A DNA stretch of 14,047 nucleotides from an uncultured Bacteroidota bacterium. Lineage in GTDB: Bacteria; Bacteroidota; Bacteroidia; Flavobacteriales; Flavobacteriaceae. The stretch lies in assembly GCA_903920835.1 (NCBI GenBank), contig CAIXNQ010000168.1, positions 1 to 14,047 on the forward strand. The letters run 5' to 3'. The translations under genes and the position numbers were made by a program. A model generated the notes under the pieces. That model was given only the letters and a program-made list of their open reading frames with translations. It searched no databases and was not told the DNA's origin. The stretch's first letter is position 1; each line of letters opens with the position of its first letter. Positions 7,465 to 14,047 of the stretch are shown one piece after another.

Positions 7465-9030
7465 TTATTCTTTTACTAGTATCGCTTCGAGTTCTTCGAG
7501 CGATTTTCCTTTAGTTTCTGGCAACAATTTCATAATTGAAATTAATCCTATGAATGCAAAAATGCCATAGATTAAAAATGTCCAAGTGCTTCCTAATCTT
7601 GCCAATTCCCAAGGAAAAATTAACTGCACTAAAAAGCTCACTGCTGAATTAATAAATCCAACGAATGAAATGGCAATACCTCGAATGTTATTTGGAAAGA
7701 GTTCTGAAAACAAAACCCACATTACTGGCCCTAATGAAATCGCAAATGAAGCAACAAAGCCTAAAATTCCGATTAAAATTAAAGTTGCATTCATAGAAAT
7801 TGCAGCAGAAATAAACTCAGATTCATATTTTTTTTGAACCTCTTCTCCGACAGTTTTAGAAATGGCAGCTTTGTATTCTGTATCGCTTGTAAAAGTTTTG
7901 CCTTTTAAAGCATTCAATTGAATTAAATTTATTTCTTTTGGAAGTTTAGCGATAGAAGCATCTGTTAGCGTATAAGTTGCAGCATTGAAACTATAAGCCA
8001 ATAAAAACATACAAACTGCAATTCCGCTAACTCCTATTGCCAACAAAGGTTTGCGACCTAATTTGTCGATTAATGCCATAGCCACAATAGTAAAAACCAC
8101 GTTGATTAATCCGACTAAAATGGCTTGAATAAACGATGCGTCAGTTCCAATTCCAGATTGTTCAAATATCATCGGTGCGTAGAAAAAAACCGAATTAATT
8201 CCTGTAATTTGTTGTAGGATTGCCATGATAATTCCGATAGACATTACCAATTTCATAGAAGGTTTAAGCAATTCTTTGATAGATGTTTTTTCTTTTGGTT
8301 TTGAATCTTCTTCAATACTTTGTTTTAGTTCATTAACCATATTGATTGCAGTGTCTTCATCGCCTAGTTTTTTCATTATAGTCATTGCTTCATCAAATCT
8401 ACCTTTCATAATCAGCCATCGTGGACTTTGAGGAACAATAAAAAGCAAGAAATAATATAAAACTGCAGGAAAAAACTCAATTCCTAACATCCATCGCCAG
8501 CTGTATTCACGAAGTCCAAGTGTTTTTACCCATGCGGCATCAGAAAGAGCTAAATGAACAATTAGATAATTTGTAAAAAATGCTACAGAAATTCCGACAA
8601 CAATATTTAATTGATTGAATGAAACCATTTTTCCTCGTTTTTCTGCTGGAGAAATTTCGGCGATATACATTGGAGCGAGAATTAAAGAAACACCAACTCC
8701 TATTCCAGCAATCAATCGAGCAATTACTAAAACCAAAAATGAAGGGGCAATTGCAGACAATAAAGCTGAAAAAGCATATAAAAGAGCAGCATATTTCAAT
8801 ACAGATTTTCTTCCTAACTTATCGCTTAAAGGTCCAGCAAACATCATTGCTAAAGTTGCGGTTAACGATAAAGAAGCAACGGCCCAACCGAGCTCTAATT
8901 TTGATAAATGAAATTCTGGTTCTATATATTTAACAACTCCCGAGATTACAGAAGCATCAAAACCCATTAAAAAACCACCCATTGCTATTACTAAAGCATA
9001 AAGCGCAACAGAACTTTTGTTTGACTTCAT
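7465..9030 (-). CDS. MFS sugar porter (inner-membrane sugar transporter)
   Basis: A 521-residue major facilitator of the sugar porter family (XylE/GLUT type), probably bringing glucose or beta-gluco-oligosaccharides into the cytoplasm with protons. The family signatures are all present: DKLGRK at 70-75 and its repeat at 322-327, PQSPRWL at 200-206, QQITGIN at 273-279, and PETKGKSLEELE at 504-515 near the C-terminus. Hydrophobicity fits 12 membrane helices, with a charged cytoplasmic loop at about 207-258. Unlike compact members such as E. coli XylE, it carries a hydrophilic insertion of about 60 residues (350-410) between helices 9 and 10, expected to face the periplasm. It starts 118 bp after the PKD-GH16 gene, behind a terminator-like hairpin, and precedes the CBM6-like GH16. 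The actual sugar is not shown by sequence; the downstream phosphorylase makes oligosaccharides plausible. Confidence 0.93.
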   Translation of the reverse strand: MKSNKSSVALYALVIAMGGFLMGFDASVISGVVKYIEPEFHLSKLELGWAVASLSLTATLAMMFAGPLSDKLGRKSVLKYAALLYAFSALLSAIAPSFLVLVIARLIAGIGVGVSLILAPMYIAEISPAEKRGKMVSFNQLNIVVGISVAFFTNYLIVHLALSDAAWVKTLGLREYSWRWMLGIEFFPAVLYYFLLFIVPQSPRWLIMKGRFDEAMTIMKKLGDEDTAINMVNELKQSIEEDSKPKEKTSIKELLKPSMKLVMSIGIIMAILQQITGINSVFFYAPMIFEQSGIGTDASFIQAILVGLINVVFTIVAMALIDKLGRKPLLAIGVSGIAVCMFLLAYSFNAATYTLTDASIAKLPKEINLIQLNALKGKTFTSDTEYKAAISKTVGEEVQKKYESEFISAAISMNATLILIGILGFVASFAISLGPVMWVLFSELFPNNIRGIAISFVGFINSAVSFLVQLIFPWELARLGSTWTFLIYGIFAFIGLISIMKLLPETKGKSLEELEAILVKE

Positions 9031-9100
9031 ATTTTTAAATTTATATTTATAATTGGTTACTTGGTTAATTCGATTAAAAACATTTGTATATTAAATAGTA

Positions 9101-9136
9101 AAAACAAGAAGGCCAGAATCCCGACATTCTTGTTTT
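9101..9136 (-). terminator. Terminator-like hairpin between the two halves of the glucan locus
   Basis: AAAACAAGAA (9101-9110) and TTCTTGTTTT (9127-9136) form a perfect 10-bp stem around a 16-nt loop. On the minus strand the second arm ends in a U-rich stretch. It begins about 13 bp after the stop of the PKD-GH16 gene, as expected for a terminator. Only two G-C pairs are in the stem, so termination may be partial. I found no TAnnTTTG element for the MFS gene in the remaining gap (9031-9100), which would fit read-through attenuation rather than a separate operon. Confidence 0.6.
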
Positions 9137-9148
9137 ATACTGATTTAT

Positions 9149-10816
9149 TTATTGGTAAACTCTCACGTAGTCAATTTCCATGGTTGATTGATTGAAAGCA
9201 GGATCAATTGATCCTCCAAAATTTCCACCCATAGCAACATTTAGAATTAAGAAAAAGTCGCCATTAAAGGGTAATGATGATTGATTTACGAAGGAATGAT
9301 ATATTACATTATCAACATAAAACTTAATATAACTTGGTGTCCAAACTACTTTATATAAATGAAAACCTGTACTAGCTCCTGAAACTGTTGTAGTATTTGT
9401 AACTGAACTTCCCCCTGAATGGTTTGGATAATGTAACGAAGCAAAAACCTTATCTGGATTATTACCTACCATTTCCATCATATCAATTTCTCCACATGCT
9501 GGCCATGTTTGGGTTGGATAATTCTTGCCAAGCATCCATATTGCTGGCCAAGTACCTCCTCCTGTAGGAAGTTTTGCACTCACTTCTACTTTACCATAAG
9601 TAAAAGCAAATTTGTTTTCACTTTTTAACCTAGCAGAAGTAAAATCAGCGCCACCGACAGATTCTCTTTTAGCGGTAATTTTTAAACTTCCATTTTGAAC
9701 TATTACGTTATTAGAAGATGTGCTGTAATATTGTTTTTCGCTATTTCCCCAGCCACCAGCACCTGTTTCAAGACTCCATTTTGTAGGGTCTGGCGCACCG
9801 TCAATATTAAATTCATCTGAAAAAGCTAACTGAGTATAATCTTGATCTGGTACTTGAATTGGTTTGATAGTTGTAAAGATAAAATACCAAGCAGATGCAT
9901 GAGAAGCACCATCTGGCGTGAAAGCTTCTTGCGTTGATCTAACTACCATTCTGTTTTCAGTTATTGACATGATTTCATAAGTACTTGTTCCTGTATAGAA
10001 GCCCATAAATCCTCCATCAGACAATGTCATTACTGTGCCTCTTTTTTTATCCGAAGTAACTAAAGATTCAGAAGGACTAAAAGTCACATTTTTTGTGCCT
10101 GTTGCAGCTGGCAAACTAAATGAAGCGCAGGTGTCGTTATATTGATGAGTATTTGTTAAACCTACCAAACTTAAATATTCTCTATTAACTAAAGAAGTTC
10201 CATTGTTATTTAATTGAAACTGTAAATTACTTCCTTGTTTTGTAAAGGTCAAAACATCATCATATAGACAAGTAGTATTTGGATTAAAAACCACAGATTG
10301 ATATTCATTTGCCCAATAATTTTGAGTGATGTCTGTATTGTTAATTCCTTCTCCCAAATGACCAACTTCAGATGCTGACCAGTACCAGTCTTTATGTGTT
10401 CCGCCTGTCAAAAAACCTAATGCTTCATCGTCTGTGAAATTGAAGTAAACAGTAACATTAAGAGTAGTTGTTATAGAAACACCTCCTTTTCCAGAAGCAG
10501 AAATGGTAACAGTATAAGTATTCGTTCCTGGTTTTTTAAATCTATGCGTATTTATTCCGCTAGGAACATTTAGAATATCTGATCCGTCACCAAAATCATA
10601 TTTGTATGAAATGGCATTGTCTGCTGTTGCTGAAAATTTAACGTTTCCAGAACCATCACCGTCTGGTAACAAAGGGACAGATTTACCAATTATTTCTGCT
10701 GTAACGTTTAAATTACTTGGAGTTGAAATGCTTCCAAATGTTTTGCTTTCTTCTTGGCAATTGGTCATCAAAAATGCAAAAGCAAATGATACTATAGATA
10801 CTATTATTCTTTTCAT
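9149..10816 (-). CDS. GH16 laminarinase-like lipoprotein with PKD domain and middle beta domain
   Basis: A 555-residue endo-acting beta-glucanase, probably attached to the outer surface to cut beta-1,3-glucan. The signal peptide ends in the lipobox MTNC, with C20 lipidated and followed by QEES, an acidic stretch like the Bacteroidetes surface-export signal. A PKD domain spans about 36-123 (YDFGDG at 73-78). Residues about 125-317 form an unnamed beta-rich module (HKDWYWSASEVGHLGEG at 141-157), which I believe recurs in Bacteroidetes GH16 lipoproteins and may bind glycan. The GH16 domain runs from about 325 to the end, with active site GEIDMME: nucleophile E443, D445 and acid/base E448. GGWGNSEKQYY (354-364) and GTWPAIWMLG (421-430) are further GH16 signatures. 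It follows the glycan-binding protein gene by 10 bp, so the two are surely co-transcribed. Laminarin is the likeliest substrate, given the ExDxxE active-site form. Confidence 0.94.
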   Translation of the reverse strand: MKRIIVSIVSFAFAFLMTNCQEESKTFGSISTPSNLNVTAEIIGKSVPLLPDGDGSGNVKFSATADNAISYKYDFGDGSDILNVPSGINTHRFKKPGTNTYTVTISASGKGGVSITTTLNVTVYFNFTDDEALGFLTGGTHKDWYWSASEVGHLGEGINNTDITQNYWANEYQSVVFNPNTTCLYDDVLTFTKQGSNLQFQLNNNGTSLVNREYLSLVGLTNTHQYNDTCASFSLPAATGTKNVTFSPSESLVTSDKKRGTVMTLSDGGFMGFYTGTSTYEIMSITENRMVVRSTQEAFTPDGASHASAWYFIFTTIKPIQVPDQDYTQLAFSDEFNIDGAPDPTKWSLETGAGGWGNSEKQYYSTSSNNVIVQNGSLKITAKRESVGGADFTSARLKSENKFAFTYGKVEVSAKLPTGGGTWPAIWMLGKNYPTQTWPACGEIDMMEMVGNNPDKVFASLHYPNHSGGSSVTNTTTVSGASTGFHLYKVVWTPSYIKFYVDNVIYHSFVNQSSLPFNGDFFLILNVAMGGNFGGSIDPAFNQSTMEIDYVRVYQ

Positions 10817-10826
10817 TTTTAATATT

Positions 10827-11915
10827 TTAGTTAGTTAGTATTATGTCGTCAAAATAAAAGGTGAAATTTGGAGAACCATCACCAGTTGTACCGTTGTCAA
10901 AAATAAAAACTAATTTGTGATATTGTTGATTTGTAGGCACCGCAGAATAGTCAAAGGTTAAAGTTTCCCAAGTGTTTGCGACAGTTGTAAGCATTTGTTG
11001 CTCATAACTAATTGCGGCATTGGTAGCGTTTTCAACTTTAAGAAGAAATTTTGCCCCTACTCTAGGAGAATAAACTTTTACTTTAAATTTTTTATTAACA
11101 CTAAAATCAATTGCTGAAGACAACTGAATCAAGCTTCCTCCCCAAACTTGACCTGGACTTTTGACCATTTTAATTACTTTTGAACTTGTATTAATTCCTC
11201 CTGGAAATGGATTTGTGATTCTCGTACATACACCACCATCGAAAGGAACAAAATTGTAATTTAAAGTTGTTGATTCAAAATCCAAAGGCAAGCCAATTTG
11301 TGCAGAATAAGTAACTGTTACCGGTTGCGTTATTGGAGTAGAAGTAGCAACACCATTTGTTATTGCAATTACAGTTACAGTATAAGTTCCTGCACTATTA
11401 TATATGTGCGAAACTGTATCTCCTTCTTGAAATATAACCGGAGTATTTGGCGATTCTCCAAAATAAACTTTGAAACCACTTTCTAAATCAGCTTTAGCTT
11501 TTACATCTACACCTAAAGTATTTAAAGTTTGATTAGTTACCGTAGCAACAAAGTTTGTAGGAGCAACAAACGTTACCGTTACTGGCAAAGTTGTTTCGGC
11601 TTTTTTACCATTTAAAGTTGAGCCTACAATTCTTACTTGAAAAGTACCTTCTGAATAAATATGAGAATCAGATTTTCCTGGAGTAACATAAGTAGGTGAA
11701 GTTGTTCCGTCGCCATAATAGATTGCAAATTGAGTTATACCCTCTCCTTTTGGAGTTATTGTAACCATTCCTGAATTGTCTTGTTTAACAGACATAATCG
11801 CCGATATTCCCGATGGTGCAGCTACTGCATCTACGTTTGGAACATCACTGCCTTTTGTGCATCCTATGAAGAATGTTAACACAATTAGACTTAAAAGAAA
11901 AACTATTTTTTTCAT
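10827..11915 (-). CDS. Two-PKD surface glycan-binding lipoprotein (SusE/SGBP position)
   Basis: A 362-residue non-enzymatic lipoprotein that probably captures glucan at the cell surface for the SusCD complex. The signal peptide ends in FIGC, with C19 lipidated. Two PKD-like beta domains follow, about 33-116 (YYGDG at 66-70, IYSEGTF at 86-92) and 118-203 (YFGES at 151-155, IYNSAGTY at 171-178). The third domain, about 208-362, is beta-rich with several aromatics (W258, W316, Y323) and a final FYFDDIIL strand, the style of a jelly-roll carbohydrate-binding module. I see no catalytic motif. It lies directly after susD (12-bp gap) and before the PKD-GH16 gene, the usual slot for a surface glycan-binding protein; PKD lipoproteins of this kind are frequent in flavobacterial laminarin loci. 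The binding specificity of the C-terminal domain is inferred. Confidence 0.85.
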   Translation of the reverse strand: MKKIVFLLSLIVLTFFIGCTKGSDVPNVDAVAAPSGISAIMSVKQDNSGMVTITPKGEGITQFAIYYGDGTTSPTYVTPGKSDSHIYSEGTFQVRIVGSTLNGKKAETTLPVTVTFVAPTNFVATVTNQTLNTLGVDVKAKADLESGFKVYFGESPNTPVIFQEGDTVSHIYNSAGTYTVTVIAITNGVATSTPITQPVTVTYSAQIGLPLDFESTTLNYNFVPFDGGVCTRITNPFPGGINTSSKVIKMVKSPGQVWGGSLIQLSSAIDFSVNKKFKVKVYSPRVGAKFLLKVENATNAAISYEQQMLTTVANTWETLTFDYSAVPTNQQYHKLVFIFDNGTTGDGSPNFTFYFDDIILTN

Positions 11916-11927
11916 AATTATAAATTT

Positions 11928-13409
11928 TTAATATCCTGAATTTTGACCCCAATTGCCGTTTGAGAACTGAATTTCTTCATAAGGAATTGGAAATACTTCG
12001 TTTTTGTTTGATGTAAAGCCTGTAATTTTTTGAGCCGCTTTTCCTGTACGAACCAAATCAAAGAATCTATGCCCCTCGCCCATTAATTCTACTCTTCGTT
12101 CTGCTAGAATAAAATCGGTTAAAGCTGGACCAGTAACTATAATTGCGTGATTGTTGTCTCCAAAAGCTCTTGCTCTAACTAGGTTTAAATAGGTCTGAGC
12201 TTTAGTATCACTTAATCCACCTCTATTATAAGCTTCTGCTGCCATTAACAAAACGTCTGAATAACGAATAGCTCTGTAATTGTTTGGATTGGTTAAATGC
12301 AAATCTCCTTTTGCATCTGCCGATCTTATTCTTGGAATGTATTTTCTGTTAAAATACCCTGTGTGTTTATAACCTGTTCCATAACCAACACCACTGTTGT
12401 TTACTGACCAAGAAACTATATCTAGGATTGTTACATCTTTTCTTTTGTCGCCTGCTTCAAACGCATCAACTGCACTTTTAACAGGAACATTAAAGCTAAA
12501 ACCATCAGAAAATAATGGACCAGAATAATTTCTAACACCGCTAAATCCTACTGCTACGTTACCTGAACTGCATTGCAAACAACCGAAATCAGCACCTTTA
12601 GCATCGCTATATTGTACTTCAAAAACAGATTCTGTTCCGTTTTCTCCTGACTCTTCAAACAATGTATTGTAATTGCTTACCAAAGTATATTTTCCTGAAT
12701 TAATTACTTGTTCTAAAACACCAGCAGCATTTCCAAACTTATTTTGATAAAGATACACTTTACCAAGTAATGCCTGTGCAGCTCCTTTAGTTGCTCTTCC
12801 TGTTTCTGGAGCAGTATCGCTCATATTATCAATAGCAAATAACAAATCTGATTCGATCTCTGCATAAACATCGGCGGTTGATGAACGTGGAATGTTTTTT
12901 TCATCGTTTAATTTAAAACGTTTGTCGCCGCTTAATGGAATTCCGCCAAACCATTTTACCAATTCAAAATGAAAATAAGCTCTAAGAAAACGTGCTTCGC
13001 CAATAATTTGGTTTTTACCTTGAAAATCCGTTTTGTCTTTGAATTCAAGAATATAATTTGCTCTGTTGACACCCGCAAACATCCAATCCCATAGGTTTTT
13101 TAAATTGCTATTTACCGAAGTGTGGTTCATGTTGTCGATTTGCTGAATACCAGGATTGTCATTTGCACTTTCTCCTCCCGACAAGGTATTGTCTGAAGCA
13201 ATTTCACCCATCATTACGTTAATATAAGTTGAAGCCAACATTGCGTAAGTTGAAACTAAGGCATTATAATAATCTTCTTTTGAGTTGAAATAATTTTCAG
13301 AACTTAGTGTATAAACTGGTTCACGTTCTACAAAATTATCAGAACATGAAATAGCTAATGATGCTATAGTAGCAATCAATAAAATTGTTTTTATTATATA
13401 TTTTTTCAT
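11928..13409 (-). CDS. susD: SusD/RagB-family glycan-binding lipoprotein
   Basis: A 493-residue lipoprotein forming the lid of the SusC transporter channel and binding oligosaccharides at the cell surface. The signal peptide ends in AISC, with C22 lipidated and the acidic SDNFVE stretch next to it. SusD hallmarks include early helices with REPVY...YFNSKEDYYNAL (about 29-49), the solenoid segment AKGAAQALLGKVYLYQNKFG in mid-protein, RYSDVLLMAAEAYN, and the C-terminal block ILAERRVELMGEGHRFFDLVRTG at 434-456. FPIP (473-476) and a terminal QNSGY complete the family pattern. Length is within the normal 450-600 range and nothing is missing. Its ATG is 11 bp after the susC stop, so the pair is translated from one message. 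Which glucan it binds cannot be read from the sequence; the GH16 neighbours point to beta-1,3-glucan. Confidence 0.97.
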   Translation of the reverse strand: MKKYIIKTILLIATIASLAISCSDNFVEREPVYTLSSENYFNSKEDYYNALVSTYAMLASTYINVMMGEIASDNTLSGGESANDNPGIQQIDNMNHTSVNSNLKNLWDWMFAGVNRANYILEFKDKTDFQGKNQIIGEARFLRAYFHFELVKWFGGIPLSGDKRFKLNDEKNIPRSSTADVYAEIESDLLFAIDNMSDTAPETGRATKGAAQALLGKVYLYQNKFGNAAGVLEQVINSGKYTLVSNYNTLFEESGENGTESVFEVQYSDAKGADFGCLQCSSGNVAVGFSGVRNYSGPLFSDGFSFNVPVKSAVDAFEAGDKRKDVTILDIVSWSVNNSGVGYGTGYKHTGYFNRKYIPRIRSADAKGDLHLTNPNNYRAIRYSDVLLMAAEAYNRGGLSDTKAQTYLNLVRARAFGDNNHAIIVTGPALTDFILAERRVELMGEGHRFFDLVRTGKAAQKITGFTSNKNEVFPIPYEEIQFSNGNWGQNSGY

Positions 13410-13420
13410 TTTAGTACGTA

Positions 13421-14047
13421 TTAAAATGTTAAATTAAGTCCACACATATAAGTTTTCGGAACTGGATAAAAGCCGTAATCAATTCCGCCACCAATTCCTG
13501 CACCATTTGTTGCAGCTGGATCATAACCTCTATATTTGGTAAACGTATAAAGATTATTTACACCTGTATAAACTCTGAATTTAGAAATTCCGATTTTCTC
13601 TGAATACTTCTTATTAATTGTATAACCTAATTGAATGGTTTGGATTCTAAGAAATGATGCGTCTTCAACAAAATAATCTGAAAACAAATTGTTGTTTGTG
13701 GCATCTGTAGTAACTCTTGGTACAGTAGTACTTGTTCCTTCTCCTGTCCATCGCCCTAAAACATAATTTAATTTGTTTAAGTCAGATGCTGTACGCTCAT
13801 AATTGCGTACCATTTTATTTCCTACTGAAGCATAAGCATAAGATACAAAATCAAAGTTTTTGTAATTTAAATTAATATTGAAACCCATTGTATAATCCGC
13901 TATTGGTTTTCCGATAAACGTTCTGTCTTTTTCATTGATTACACCATCACCATTCAAATCTTTGTATCGAATATCTCCAGGAGCTGTCGCTGCTCCTAAT
14001 GTTGATTGGGAAGCGTGCGCATTGATTTCAGCTTGATTTTGAAAAAT
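13421..14047 (-). CDS. susC: SusC-family TonB-dependent transporter, C-terminal part (cut by window edge)
   Basis: The outer-membrane barrel that imports oligosaccharides with energy from TonB. Only the last 208 residues are in view, and the frame stays open to position 14047, so the gene begins outside the window. The visible part starts with a stretch leading to GDIRYKDLNGDGVIN, the characteristic late-barrel loop of SusC proteins. Alternating beta strands follow and it ends in LNLTF, a terminal phenylalanine as used for barrel insertion. An apparent start at 13957 is a TTG inside the DLNGDG motif and not a real initiation site. It is the first gene of the visible locus and is tightly linked to susD. 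Any plug domain, signal peptide or operon promoter lies to the right of the window. Confidence 0.95.
   Translation of the reverse strand: MFQNQAEINAHASQSTLGAATAPGDIRYKDLNGDGVINEKDRTFIGKPIADYTMGFNINLNYKNFDFVSYAYASVGNKMVRNYERTASDLNKLNYVLGRWTGEGTSTTVPRVTTDATNNNLFSDYFVEDASFLRIQTIQLGYTINKKYSEKIGISKFRVYTGVNNLYTFTKYRGYDPAATNGAGIGGGIDYGFYPVPKTYMCGLNLTF

Noticed and set aside
8615..8933. Plus-strand ORFs of about 100 residues opposite the MFS gene
   Set aside because: Two overlapping frames opposite a conserved transporter, with no start context or family likeness.
13421..13957. A 178-residue stand-alone protein starting at 13957
   Set aside because: The supposed start is a TTG inside the DLNGDG motif of SusC, and the frame continues open to the window edge.

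Overview
The window is AT-rich DNA whose genes use Bacteroidetes hallmarks: a SusC/SusD pair, lipoprotein signal peptides, PKD-type glycan-binding modules, AT-rich leaders without Shine-Dalgarno sites, and a TTG/TAnnTTTG-type promoter. It most resembles the genome of Flavobacterium or a close relative. That assignment is an inference from gene content, not from a marker gene.

Layout. The left edge (1-200) holds five copies of a 42-bp tandem repeat built around a perfect palindrome and an A8 tract, followed by about 280 bp of AT-rich DNA with a plausible promoter. A rightward gene (476-2590) encodes a secreted M1-family zinc aminopeptidase. Everything from 2632 to the right edge is read leftward and forms one polysaccharide utilization locus (PUL). 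In transcription order it contains: the C-terminal part of a SusC TonB-dependent transporter (cut by the window edge); SusD; a two-PKD surface glycan-binding lipoprotein; a GH16 lipoprotein with a PKD domain; an MFS sugar porter; a second GH16 lipoprotein with a CBM6-like domain; and an 1151-residue phosphorylase of the GH94/GH149/GH161 type without a signal peptide. A hairpin terminator lies between the first GH16 and the MFS gene. A strong one, with a 10-bp stem and U6, ends the locus and sits inside the 3' end of the aminopeptidase gene.

How the genes fit together. The two GH16 enzymes carry the ExDxxE active site typical of laminarinases, so the likely target is a beta-1,3-glucan such as laminarin. 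Surface lipoproteins bind and cut the glucan, and SusCD moves oligosaccharides into the periplasm. The MFS porter carries products across the inner membrane, and the cytoplasmic phosphorylase would split beta-1,3-oligoglucosides with phosphate to give glucose 1-phosphate. No GH3 or GH17 exo-enzyme and no regulator is present in the window. The combination suggests a phosphorolytic, energy-saving variant of a laminarin PUL. The exact substrate and the phosphorylase family are inferred, not proven. The palindromic repeat array at the left edge is the least explained element.
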